Positions 1 to 9,510 of a DNA stretch of 64,000 bases are shown here, piece by piece. The notes below the pieces were generated by a model. It searched no databases, was not told the origin of the DNA, and saw only the letters and a list, made by a program, of their open reading frames with translations. The stretch is from Notospermus geniculatus (lineage: Eukaryota > Nemertea > Pilidiophora > Heteronemertea > Lineidae): positions 33,892 through 97,891 of the forward strand of contig NMRB01000636.1 in NCBI GenBank assembly GCA_002633025.1, given 5' to 3'. The position numbers and the translations under genes were made by a program. Each line of letters opens with the position of its first letter. Position 1 is the first letter of the stretch.

Positions 1-348
1 GGTATGCAGGCGTATTTAGAAGAAAACCATTTTGAAAACAATGCATTCCGGGAAAAGTGTTTTCAGACAGTAGCAGAGGAAGATTTACCCAAGAAAATGA
101 AAAAAAGGTTGAGAAAGAGAAGAGGACAAGATTCTTCGGAAGAGAATAGTGATTTCAAGGAGGCTGCCCTGAATGATTCCGTGGAGGATTCTTGTGAAGG
201 CTCTACGCCGACTCTGCCTGTGAAGGAAAGTTTAAGTTCCATGCAGACAGATCGTCCGTTCACTGAATCATCTGGTGGTATGGACTCTGACCATGCTGAT
301 GGAGACGACACATCAAGTCACAAGAAACAGGCGAGGTGTTCTCCGTGA
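1..348 (+). CDS. C-terminal end of an unrecognised gene (5' partial)
   Basis: The reading frame is open from base 1 and stops at TGA 346-348, giving about 115 residues of a C-terminus whose start lies left of the window. The first part is charged and probably helical, then comes a basic stretch (KKMKKRLRKRRG, about residues 31-42) that looks like a nuclear localisation or nucleic-acid-binding patch. The rest is a Ser/Glu/Asp-rich, low-complexity tail likely to be disordered. An AATAAA at 545-550 fits as its polyadenylation signal, so the 3'UTR would be about 349-570. I do not recognise the family. The methionine at 4-6 is probably internal, because the frame is open upstream of it. A nuclear protein is an inference from composition only. 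Confidence 0.55.
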   Translation, partial: GMQAYLEENHFENNAFREKCFQTVAEEDLPKKMKKRLRKRRGQDSSEENSDFKEAALNDSVEDSCEGSTPTLPVKESLSSMQTDRPFTESSGGMDSDHADGDDTSSHKKQARCSP

Positions 349-544
349 GGTGAAGTCCAGGTCCGTTGTGAAGACACTAGTCATTGGCCTGGTCCTTACC
401 CAAGGTTGCCGGCGCGTCGTGGAATACCGGCTCGGAGATGATGCCGGCGAAGCATGGCGCCTGCCACCTCACACTTGGTGAGCTTTACGTGCAGTTCGTT
501 TCATCCGTGAACATGTTATGTTAAGTACTGCTTCAGAGTTGAGA

Positions 545-550
545 AAATAA
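545..550 (+). promoter_or_regulatory. Polyadenylation signal AATAAA
   Basis: A canonical AATAAA lies about 200 bp after the stop codon of the left-edge gene, followed by a T-rich stretch. It is the likely 3' end signal of that transcript. Confidence 0.45.
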
Positions 551-740
551 ACCATGTACATGTCCAACCAGTATCTCGACTGGTTTCATTGTTTCTTCTC
601 TTTATACATGTCTTTCCTTTATGTCACTTATTATGAAGTTTTGCTCAGTTGATTTGCTGCATGATTTATCACAACTCTGTCCATCATGAGGTTGCTGTGC
701 TTGTATTATAAAGAATATTCCTGGTCCTACCGTGGAGTAT

Positions 741-766
741 GGAGGTAGAAATTTATTTCTACCTCC
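741..766. repeat. Perfect 12-bp-arm hairpin
   Basis: The arms GGAGGTAGAAAT and ATTTCTACCTCC are separated by two bases. This is a short palindrome in the gene-free stretch 570-1648. No function is evident. It may be a solo remnant of a small inverted-repeat element. Confidence 0.5.
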
Positions 767-1648
767 AAACACAATAAGAAACGGCGACTAACATTTTGAT
801 GCTTAAATATTGTTTATTGCACTATGTAAATGGGCAGAATGTTAGAACATCTTTCCCGTCGGTGTTTGTTACAGTACTCCCAGATAGAACATAAGTGTCC
901 CGAGTTTTTGTGCTTCAAATTTATGTTGTACTGTGCCGTGTCTCGGCACGGCCAATGTTTCCATAGCGGAAGTAGCCGGGCACGGGCACATACTGTAGGA
1001 AGTACCCAGTCGTCATAAGACCAAGAAATGCGTCCATAATAAAAGTAACATTGAAAGTGTGAAAAGTCGTCATTTTCAACTACAGGTGCATGAGGTATTA
1101 CATGTCGACTTCTTAGAAAAATAAAGGCCAGTTTTCTCGGCTCTTGCTTGACGCAGTGACAAGTAACCTGGCCAGTGGAACTTGTTCTCATGTTCTAAAA
1201 GGAGTATTACATTACTTGCATGACGTGACTCTACAGTGGTGACTACATATACGAAATATTGATACGACCTGCTAGAATACTGCCGGTGGGCAACATTATC
1301 GCCCGCAAAACCGGCGCAGCGCCGCCTGAAAACTTGCAGCAAGGCGGGAAATTAGCTGCGAGTTGCCAGCGCGAATTTCCTATGCAGGCGCAAAAGTGTT
1401 CAGGTCAGATTGCTCAAAGGCAAAGATTTCACCCTTATGCTATGTAACCCCTCTTGTGGGAAATCGTCCAGGGTACTTTCCAAGTATGCAAGAGCGCTCT
1501 GTTCGTTATTTCCCGCCATGCTACCGGGCGGAACGTTTTCGCGCGGTTGCATGACATCGCTTTAGGTAAAACCGTAGATCCAGACCTCTGATGATAGATT
1601 TGATAGGCCTATACATGTGTAACTTATTTTAGAATTAATGACGTGTTC
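767..1648. other. Intergenic, no gene recognised
   Basis: Only short overlapping ORFs on both strands occur here, with no recognisable domain. The part at 1265-1550 is GC-richer, with several Cys/Gly-type codons in all frames, but nothing I can assign. The region lies downstream (3') of the minus-strand GPCR at 1649-2770 and probably contains its 3'UTR. Confidence 0.4.
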
Positions 1649-2770
1649 TTATAGACTTGAAGATGCGGTCTTCCCAGTTTGCGTTGTTCCAAGTCGGCTG
1701 TCCGTCCCGCATTTGCGGCAGAGATTCTGAACCAACTCCTTTCTGAATTTAGAGCTGACCAGGCAATACATGTAAGCATTAACGGCATGTTGTAAGTTAG
1801 CCAGAAACTTTGACAGCTCAATCGCTAGATATCTGCTTAGCATCTTTGGCGTGCAGACAGGCCAGTGGCTGGAGTCGTGCAGATAGGTACCAGGCATAAA
1901 AAACATCGTCTGCATTAGGATGAGAACGCAGAAACTGATTGAAACAGACAGCATCTGGGCGGTGATGTGACGGAGCTGGCTTGTAGCTTTCTCTCCCGCC
2001 TCAGACCCTGTCATTTCCGATTTCTTCTTGGCGCTTCTAGCCATGACAATAATTATCCCGATGTTGCACAGACATAAGGTGACCATCGGAATAAAAACAA
2101 ATAAATAGAACCGTACCGTCAGAACATAGTAATTAGAAAGGAGGTCTCGGTAAAAGCAGACGTAGTGGCCGGGCTGGCGTCTAGACGGCAGTGCCGTCTT
2201 TCCCCACGTCATAGGAACGTTGGCACCAATGACCAACGCCGCTAAAGCGCTCAGAACAACAAGCGCTTTCTTGACTGTAAAGAAGTGCTGCAGTTTTAAA
2301 GGGAATGTAATAATAAGCATGCGTTCAATTGTCATGACGACTAGTGTCCCGATGGCGAATTGGTTTGCGACGAGCCAGGAGTACTCCATCACTCCGCAAG
2401 CCGTGTCGCTCCAGTGGACTGGGACATACGACCATAACCGGTCGTTAAGCCATTGGAGAATTAGATACACAAGATCAGCTATGGCTAACACGCACATATA
2501 AAGATACGGCGACGCCTTAAACATACGTTTCGCGTATACAATCATGACGAGGCAGAAGCCAATAGCAGCTAGGGGTATTTCAAAAAAATAATGGTATTTA
2601 AAGACCCACTGTCCTACAATGTACTCGTATGTTGCGAAGCATTCGTGGATGGGTAGGGCGTCCGGGTGTGGCGTTCGTACTGGTCTCGGTGGTGGCTTTG
2701 GGCTGGTCGTCGTGACGTTCTCGATGACGTCAGCAAAGGTGATGTCATTTGGGACCGTGTTCGACGCCAT
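1649..2770 (-). CDS. Rhodopsin-like (class A) seven-TM receptor, 373 aa
   Basis: This is a cell-surface G-protein-coupled receptor with an intronless coding region. The N-terminus is short and proline-rich, with an N-glycosylation site (NVT, residue 18). TM1 is about 62-80. TM2 holds LAIAD with D99. C125 at the top of TM3 and C205 in loop 2 form the usual disulfide pair. The TM3 end reads E149-R150-M instead of D-R-Y, followed by a FPLK loop. A long basic loop 3 (243-268) precedes TM6, which lacks the CWxP signature. TM7 ends N331-A-Y-M-Y335 in place of NPxxY, followed by a Cys-containing tail (C351, C354) that could be palmitoylated. On the minus strand an intron acceptor (CTTTCAG) ends 10 bp before this ATG, so a 5'UTR exon lies upstream (>2782). 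It is closest in form to the other GPCRs in the window. It is an orphan, and a peptide or chemosensory ligand is inference. Confidence 0.88.
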   Translation of the reverse strand: MASNTVPNDITFADVIENVTTTSPKPPPRPVRTPHPDALPIHECFATYEYIVGQWVFKYHYFFEIPLAAIGFCLVMIVYAKRMFKASPYLYMCVLAIADLVYLILQWLNDRLWSYVPVHWSDTACGVMEYSWLVANQFAIGTLVVMTIERMLIITFPLKLQHFFTVKKALVVLSALAALVIGANVPMTWGKTALPSRRQPGHYVCFYRDLLSNYYVLTVRFYLFVFIPMVTLCLCNIGIIIVMARSAKKKSEMTGSEAGEKATSQLRHITAQMLSVSISFCVLILMQTMFFMPGTYLHDSSHWPVCTPKMLSRYLAIELSKFLANLQHAVNAYMYCLVSSKFRKELVQNLCRKCGTDSRLGTTQTGKTASSSL

Positions 2771-2790
2771 GACGGTGGTCTGAAAGTAAG
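2771..2790 (-). promoter_or_regulatory. Splice acceptor of 5'UTR intron of the 373-aa GPCR
   Basis: Read on the minus strand, a pyrimidine-rich stretch ends in AG at 2781-2780, leaving only nine untranslated bases before the ATG at 2770. The matching donor and first exon were not located. The same arrangement occurs in the other receptors of the cluster. Confidence 0.55.
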
Positions 2791-4706
2791 AAACCCGTTC
2801 ACTTGATGTTGCTGGCGAAGAAACGTGGACAGTATTGAGTCAGCAGAGACCTCATCGAAAGTCCTCAGACTGATGAATGGTTCAGGGTTTTACCAATCTT
2901 CCATTTGTGTAAAAAAGCAAGAAATTCAGTCAGAATCAGTATAGTACCGGTACATGTATAGATTACGTAGGCTTTGCCGGTGAATTAGACCCGTCCTGCA
3001 AAATAATTTTTAATCAAATAAAGACTACAACTTCTCTGGGGGGGGACGTCTGGGGGGGGGAGGAACAACTTACGTTTTAGATGTCCCTGAGACAAATTTC
3101 CTCGTATTTTAGATGTCCCTGAGACAAATTTCCTCGTGTTTTAGATGTCCCTGAGACAAATTTCCTCGTGTTTGGCTGAGCCTGTCGCAGGAAATACACT
3201 TGTGAGTGTTGAGATGATAGTCTGGGTGCTTAGTCGGTCTTTCGTTTGCACTCCTTACGAATTCGTAATCAAACGTAACTTCTGACACCTGAAGTTTGCT
3301 TGCTCCTCCGTCTGCAGTACGAATGTCCTTTGGAATCTTGATCTATATCCTTTTAGAACAGGTCAAGTGTCACTGAGTGTATTTTTTATCCAATTCCCTG
3401 AGAATTCGCCCACTTGGCTTTCCCGTCTCAGTATCCAGTTGACTGAACAAAGTCCGTGTTTTGACAAATCAAGGCAGACGGTCTGCACTGATGGGACGTC
3501 GGGGAGACAACTCCTTTCAGAAGTCACAACCCCGTGGTGAAATAGCCCTGATTCAGATGACGACCTTCGATTTCAAATTTATTGGTGAACAATTCCATCT
3601 TTGATTCTGATGTTCACTTGATTGTGTCCCGAATCGTTAATTAAAGGGATTATGGTAATATAACGAAACTTTATGACTTGTTCCGCATGTTTTAGTTAAT
3701 AATATGGACACATTGACTTGTCACGTTTCATGCATGTATATTTTAGGGTTTATGTTTTTCTGCCCAACTGAGCCAATAAATCGCACTCAACGTCACACGA
3801 ATCTGTCAAGGTCGAAGCGACGAATGTTGCAGTTGACACGTTTTCGATTTGTACCGCTTCGGAGGACTCGTGACGTCTTGTTTCTCCTCCCCATTGACGC
3901 TCTAACTGGGCGTTGCTAGCGTTGCCTCGCTGATGGGGGACCACGGCACCCATTCCTCGGGGGTCCTCATTGACCTGCGTCCGGGTTTTGCCGTTCTATA
4001 ACGGGCAGTAATGCATGTATACTTTCCACCTGCTATAGGCCTACATCATGCCATTTTCCAACTCTGTCGTCATACTTGAGCGGTGTGTCAGCTCTTTGCC
4101 TACAACATGCGTGAGTATTTTTGCGCCTTCTAACTACTAGGTAGCCTTCAGATGGGCCTACCTTTTTTTCTCATGGTTACAGTTGCAAACGTCCGAAATT
4201 TCGTCCTTGGGGGCGTCCTGTCAAGAATGACCTTGGCCAAGGCCGTACCAGTGAATCCAGGAACCCCTTATCCTTAATGACATTTAATATCAGATAATCC
4301 GCTGTCGGCAGGGTGTGTACCGATTAAACGTTATAAAATTGTGGAAGTCGTGCCTGCCAACTCGATGGCATGATAATACGTATAATTACGCCTACAGGGT
4401 GCTTTGCTGACCCTGAAACCGCAGTTAAATGAATTTGGACAAACCAAGGCAAGACTTTTTGGATAGGTAGAGTGTCTCTTTATTAGGAGAGGAATATCGT
4501 CTTAGCCTTTAAGCGCGTCTTAAAGGGAATTGTATACATGTAGGATGATTGAGTTTTTTTTCACATTATTGCGGGTGCATGGGGACGTCTTGAATGTATG
4601 TCTGATATAGGCCTAATGATACAGTCGTTTACAATTGTGTTTTTGCACCCCGGGTTTTGCACCTACTGGGCAGAAATTTAAATCTAAACTGAAAATTGCT
4701 ACTGTC
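2791..4706. other. Intergenic between two minus-strand GPCR genes
   Basis: No coding region is supported. It should contain the promoter and first exon of the 373-aa receptor (right of 2790) and the 3'UTR of the 380-aa receptor. A TTTATT at 4479-4484 reads AATAAA on the minus strand, about 220 bp past that gene's stop, and is a candidate polyadenylation signal. A small tandem repeat lies at 3074-3169 beside G-runs at about 3040-3060. Confidence 0.45.
3074..3169. repeat. Minisatellite, three 32-bp units
   Basis: Three head-to-tail units each contain TTTTAGATGTCCCTGAGACA followed by AATTTCCTCGT. They are identical apart from one base at the unit junction. The repeat sits next to two runs of G (3040-3060). 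Confidence 0.85.
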
Positions 4707-5849
4707 CTAATATTTCTGTACACCATTGCTTGTCAATTCTGTCGCTATTGTCTCTGTCATTGTATAGCTCTCACCACGAGATGGTTTTCTAAGTCCTAGC
4801 TTTTCGGCCAGTGCCCGCCGGAACACCCTACTGCTCAGACAGTAGAGATATGCATTCAGGCAGTGCTGCATGTCGTACAGTAACTTGCTGACCTCCTTAA
4901 AGACGTAAGCGAAGGCACTTTCGTCGCACGTCTTGACAACGTTTGGCTTCGGTCCGAGCGGGCCTCCAGGGAGAAACGCGATACCATAAGGAAAGGCCAA
5001 GACGACGAAACATATAGAAACGACCATAACTTGAGTCGTCATGTCGCGAAGGAGATCATCCGCTCGATCGTTCCCTCGTGCTTCCAAGTTGTTTTCTACG
5101 TCATCAGTTTTGCTGTCGACGTTCTTGTTTGTGTTGTCTACGTCACGACGTTTGCGCATCAGGCATATCTTGATGGCGACCGTGACGCTGCAGAATAGAA
5201 GAATGGCCATCGCTAGGAAGAAAGAGCCGACCATTTTGATGAAGATTACTGGGATGAGATCTTGCTGATATTGCTTTTGGTAGTGACAATAATGATAGAC
5301 GGCGCCACCGGGCGTGAGCCGGACTTTCACGGAATGTTTTGAATACGCATACTGAATATTGATTATGGAAACACTGACGAAAAGTATAGCTAGTGTGATC
5401 GCGGTCTTCTTCACGGAGAAGAAATGTTTTTGTACTGGAAGCATTGTCAGAAGCATGCGTTCAAACATCATAAAAACCAGCACGCCGACTGCGAACATCT
5501 GAGTGATGTGAAACGTGTATTCCAACATTCCGCATCCCACATCACCCCAGTCGACACCAGCGACACGGTACGGCAGCTTGTGAAACAGGGTATCCATGAT
5601 GATGTACGATGTGTCGGCCAACGTTAGTACACACATGTACAAATAGGGGGAGCCTTTGGTGATCTTTCGCGCGTACACCAGGAAGACCATTATTGCCCCG
5701 ATTAGGGCGATGGGAATCTGGATATAGAAACGATTTTCTCTGATCCACTGGGCTGCCAGCACGGGTGTGCTGGACCAGAGGTGGTCACAGCGGCCACGTG
5801 GCCTTACTGGAACTGCGGCCGTGGTCACGTTCATATTCAGCGACGTCAT
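4707..5849 (-). CDS. Rhodopsin-like (class A) seven-TM receptor, 380 aa
   Basis: This is a paralogue of the neighbouring 373-aa receptor on the same strand. The N-terminus is short, with N-glycosylation site N7-V-T. TM1 is about 43-60. TM2 holds LTLAD with D79. The disulfide cysteines are C106 and C188. TM3 ends E130-R131-M. Loop 3 (about 231-268) is long, charged and Asp/Asn-rich, unlike its paralogues. TM6 carries FPYG (C-W-x-P missing its Cys/Trp), and TM7 ends N332-A-Y-L-Y336. The cytoplasmic tail is Ser/Thr-rich, which would suit arrestin or kinase regulation. The coding region is a single exon. The minus-strand acceptor (TTCCACAG, ending at 5863) lies 13 bp before the ATG. The divergent loop 3 suggests altered G-protein coupling or regulation relative to the paralogues (inference). 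The ligand is unknown. Confidence 0.88.
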   Translation of the reverse strand: MTSLNMNVTTAAVPVRPRGRCDHLWSSTPVLAAQWIRENRFYIQIPIALIGAIMVFLVYARKITKGSPYLYMCVLTLADTSYIIMDTLFHKLPYRVAGVDWGDVGCGMLEYTFHITQMFAVGVLVFMMFERMLLTMLPVQKHFFSVKKTAITLAILFVSVSIINIQYAYSKHSVKVRLTPGGAVYHYCHYQKQYQQDLIPVIFIKMVGSFFLAMAILLFCSVTVAIKICLMRKRRDVDNTNKNVDSKTDDVENNLEARGNDRADDLLRDMTTQVMVVSICFVVLAFPYGIAFLPGGPLGPKPNVVKTCDESAFAYVFKEVSKLLYDMQHCLNAYLYCLSSRVFRRALAEKLGLRKPSRGESYTMTETIATELTSNGVQKY

Positions 5850-5875
5850 CTTGTGGCTGTACCTGTGGAACGAGA
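5850..5875 (-). promoter_or_regulatory. Splice acceptor of 5'UTR intron of the 380-aa GPCR
   Basis: On the minus strand a pyrimidine tract ends CACAG at 5863, followed by 13 untranslated bases and then ATG. The first exon is not identified. It must lie right of this point, perhaps interrupted by the MITE at 6057 and the N at 6503. Confidence 0.55.
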
Positions 5876-6056
5876 AAGATGCCTGTTAGAAGCCACAAAA
5901 TACAGGCCTAGCTCCCCGGTCTTGCATTTGAAATATTGGCTTTGTATGCGTAAAGGCTAGAATTTTCCAGGTTAGAATTTTCTCATGCCAGGAGTTGGCT
6001 GTCAACGGGTTTCCGTGGGACGCGATGACACAAACGGCTACCCATATAGTTTTCAA

Positions 6057-6502
6057 TAGCCGCGTTTACACTGCCAAACATTTCGGTCCAGTTGAAGAGA
6101 ACCGAACTCGGTCCGGACCAGGTCCACTTCATTTGTACCGTTTAGACTGCAGCGGTAAAGCGTCGCTCTCCATTGAGTGGAGGTAAGAATCTCTCGCGGA
6201 ATGCACGTCGAGTATTCACGCGAGTGAACCCAAGTGACGCAAGGACGAACTGCGCGCATGCTCAATACCGTCTCAGGGAAGTGGACTCGGTCCAGTTCGC
6301 CGTGCGTCACGTTTACACTGCACATTTGGTCGGGGTACCGTACTCGGTCCGGACCGAGACCACCACCTTCTGGGGGTCTCGGTTCGGTTCACTTCTGGTC
6401 CGGACCGGGTCCGCTTGGCAGGTTTACACTGCCACTTTTTTGGCCGAACCGAACTCGGTCCGGACCGAGTTCACTTGATTTTTGGCAGTGTAAACGGGGC
6501 TT
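6057..6502. mobile_element. MITE with GTTTACACTGCCAAA termini, cut by an N
   Basis: The left end AGCCGCGTTTACACTGCC is mirrored at the right end by TTGGCAGTGTAAACGGGGCT. The interior is built of several direct and inverted copies of a CGGTCCGGACC-type motif and repeated GTTTACACTGC segments, so the element looks like a nested or internally amplified non-autonomous transposon. No transposase is encoded. The right boundary coincides with the N at 6503, so the target duplication cannot be read. Confidence 0.7.
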
Positions 6503-6503
6503 N

Positions 6504-6634
6504 ACAAATGCTTCTTTGGAAGATCAGTGATGTCGTGGATGACATCACTGATCGACCGCAAAGGTAATTACGGCAGGCGACGTAGTAGTCGCATCGGTAG
6601 TCGCCCCCATTTTAGTCGCCAGTGTGCGGAGCCC
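6504..6634. mobile_element. Truncated MITE (right part) at the copy A edge
   Basis: This is the right-hand part of the element that is complete at 17806-18048, ending GTGTGCGGAGCCC followed by TTAA. Its left part is missing because the sequence starts at the N. An internal palindrome around GATGTCGTGGATGACATC is retained. Confidence 0.75.
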
Positions 6635-7558
6635 TTAAGTTAATAGGCCTATAGGCGAAGAGATTTTAGCTATAGCACCTACCTTGACGCTCGTGTCGAT
6701 ACCCGTCTTACAAGCTTGCGTGTGATCCCCAACCAGGCTGTCTGAAAATGCGAAGTCACAGACGATATTGACCCCCTTTTTGACACTTGTAGGCCTATCA
6801 GCAGAGTAATTAAAGGCCCACTGACATTCATCAAAATTTTGTACGTCTTCAAACAAAGTCTCTTCCTCCGTCGCCGCACACACGGTGGGAAGTTTACCAC
6901 TGCGTTCTCGTATTTCACAAAATTGTCTAGTAGGATATTTTTTGTAACATGAGAGAGTTACCTTACAGTGACAAAGTTACCTTAACGATATTTTATATCA
7001 TATGAGGGGGAACATTAAACATAAAGGGAGTCGTGTATGTTTACTTGTCATTTGTGTCTTCGCTTTGTTCGCCGTATTCAGAACACGAGTAGGCCTAATA
7101 CCAGTGTCACTCGGATGAAATATATCATTGCTTTATCTCTAATTGTATCTGATTTGTGATGTTTATGTCGGAAATCTTGATTTGAATTCACCGGCATGCG
7201 TCCTTTGGTTCGATGGCATGAGTCCTTTCTTCGACAAATGACGATCGTTGTTGATGGTCGCTCTTGACTTATTCACACACAAACCAATCGCGTAAACAGG
7301 TCATATTCTGATCAAACCTTCAAATCAAATGCTATGATTCCGATCAAATGGCTCTTTGAGTCTAGGAATGTCGGAATGTTCAGGTGCGTAGACAATGCGT
7401 CAAACAATTTTGACGATTTTGGATATGCGAGTGCATCGTGGTGGTCTTTTACACAGAGCAAACCAGCTTGGGCGTTCCCCATCCGTACGGGCTGCGCTAT
7501 CCTCTACCTTAACGGTGAAGGAAGAGAGTGGGCCGATGCATCTCGGGATCGGTATTAA

Positions 7559-7819
7559 AGAGGCAGTGTATGCCTTCCCTATGCTGCGATAAACATACCC
7601 GCGTTAAGGGAGACCTCCATTGGCAATGTTGTTAAACTACCGCTTATCAACCTCGCCCCATGTAGAGTAACTCTCGTTTCTAGGGTATCCACGGATGCAT
7701 CATTGTATAACCATACGTTCTCCACCACTGGAGCGAAAGGCAAAACTACGGTATTGGAGAATGATGCAATCACCGCCGGTGGCGCAAGCTGTCGACAAAA
7801 TGCGGCAATATCGTAGCCT
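7559..7819. mobile_element. TTAA-flanked MITE, copy A
   Basis: The element lies between TTAA sites (7555-7558 and 7820-7823). Interior segments such as ACCGCCGGTGGCGC and GGTATTGGAGAATGATGC recur in the elements at 12698, 18977 and 44436. The termini are degenerate relative to the intact family member at 62976. TTAA targets are typical of piggyBac-type transposases, so it is probably mobilised by one in trans (inference). Confidence 0.6.
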
Positions 7820-8171
7820 TTAACAGAGTCAGAATGAATTGTGTGAAGGAAATCCAGGTTTTCTTCGAAGAGACGATTACAATTATATGTTGCTCTGCGA
7901 GATTGCGGAAGGGCGTGTGTAACTGCTGATAATTGCGCCTTTGTATTGAAATGTACTTGGTTGATTACAGGAAGTGTTTGCTTGTAGGTCTCCTTGACTC
8001 TGGCTGGTCTCCATGCGGCTGTGACCTTGAAACGCCTCAGTTAGAACACCTTGGCCAAAGTACACCAGTCCAAATCGAATGGTCCTTTTCCTAATGCGTG
8101 TCTAAATTCAACAGCCTGTAACTGCTATTCTCCGATCGCAGTCTTATTGCCGCCTGCTCGTTCCCCCGTAA

Positions 8172-8320
8172 AGCGGGTGATCCACTGTCGCGATTTTGGC
8201 TTGAGACGGGGTTGCGTTCCCTTGCGGTTACCATATAAGGACTTCCGATTGCCATATAAGGCGATCGCAAGGCACCGCAACCCTGTCTCAAGCGCAAATC
8301 GCGACAGTGGATTCGCCGCT
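8172..8320. mobile_element. 149-bp TIR MITE with TAA target duplication, copy A only
   Basis: The left end AGCGGGTGATCCACTGTCGC and the right end GCGACAGTGGATTCGCCGCT form inverted repeats that extend about 45 bp inward. The element is flanked by TAA on both sides (8169-8171, 8321-8323). The 3-bp TAA duplication fits PIF/Harbinger-type transposition. The corresponding site in copy B has a different insertion two to three bases away. Confidence 0.85.
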
Positions 8321-8829
8321 TAAGAGAACTCTAGAACCGCAGATAGGTTGAAATTCCTTCAAAAGGAGCACTCTCCAACGGCGAGGGAAGCCTTCTCGTT
8401 GGAGATTGGTTGCATGCGTTTGAGACGATTGTCATCGGTATGCAACATATTTAATTGCATTTAATTGCTTTGCAAACGGGAAATTGAAGCGAGTAGTTGG
8501 CCCTTCCCTTCCTGAGGGTGTGACGGGTTGCTAGGGACTCCCAGTCACTCATTAAAGCCACACCGTCTTGACTTTCGATGTTATGTTTGCCATTAACATA
8601 CCTGGCTGGTATTTGGTAAAAAATGAATCCTTTTTCGCCCGTCTACGTTTTTGTTCCGTAATGGTGTCCCGTCTCCGCGTCCCGAAATGTCAACTGAATA
8701 GGAGGCGCTAGTTTAGACAAAATCGGCGGAAGATAGGGACAGAATCGCGAAGGAGATACTAGTATTGCACCTTTAATTTCGTCAGCTTCTTTCCAAGTCC
8801 ACAATGATTTGCCGGCCCGGAAAACTGAT

Positions 8830-8848
8830 CACGTGACCAGGGTATAAA
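8830..8848 (+). promoter_or_regulatory. Core promoter of 425-aa GPCR, copy A: E-box plus TATA
   Basis: TATAAA at 8843-8848 is preceded closely by CACGTG at 8830-8835, inside the palindromic context TGATCACGTGACC. Transcription would start near 8875. A strong donor GTAAGT at 8990 would end a short noncoding first exon. The same elements are conserved at 20365-20383. Confidence 0.6.
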
Positions 8849-8989
8849 TTCCCGTCCCCGTTGGGTGGGTCCTGAATTTTGAATAAGATGCCCAGATGTG
8901 AGGATTGTCATATTGCACGTACAGTTGACAGGTTTTAGTCGGTGAGGAATTCTTTTGGAGATTTTGAGGGAGTGTACTTAATAATCGTG

Positions 8990-9502
8990 GTAAGTTTGCG
9001 TAGGCCTAGTTCTGTTGTGTTTACCAGTTACATTGTTTTTACTTATATTTATGTCACATAATATGCCCCCAAGTCATACGTTCATTGATACTGAGCTCGT
9101 CAAAAAGTACCAAATCCGAAAATCGTACACACACCCTGTCACACGTACCACTTGTATTCATTCGAAAGTGAGAGCTTTTCCCATCCAAAAGGCCCTTCTC
9201 CACCACTACACTCAGTGGTATCGGCCTCCAACCAAAGTTCTCCCCTCCCGTTTTGTTGAGTTTGAGGCCGCTGGGTCCGAGCTACTTCACGGCATGCGAG
9301 TTTTCTGGTGTGAATATTCTATTTGCTTGCAATAAGCAATTCATAATTTAGTGGGATTTTGACGTTACGTGTATATCGTACGCGGCGTTAACTGCAATGC
9401 TAGGAGCTAACGCCAAATTGGCAGCAACGTCATGTTGTTGACAAATACACCCGTCCCTGGCCTGAAAGCAACCCCGACACTAAAAACATTCTTCTTTTTC
9501 AG
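8990..9502 (+). other. Predicted 5'UTR intron, GPCR copy A
   Basis: The donor GTAAGTTTG begins at 8990 and the acceptor CTTCTTTTTCAG ends at 9502. The intron holds a 106-codon ORF (9015-9335) that is broken by indels in the second copy, so I do not treat it as coding. Only eight untranslated bases separate the acceptor from the ATG. Confidence 0.55.
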
Positions 9503-9510
9503 CTAGCGGC

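Noticed and set aside
6173-6530. ORFs of about 100 codons across 6173-6530
   Set aside because: They fall within a MITE and across the N at 6503.
9015-9335. 106-codon ORF upstream of the copy A receptor
   Set aside because: It lies inside the predicted 5'UTR intron and is altered by indels in the second copy (20749-21078), so there is no sign of coding constraint.
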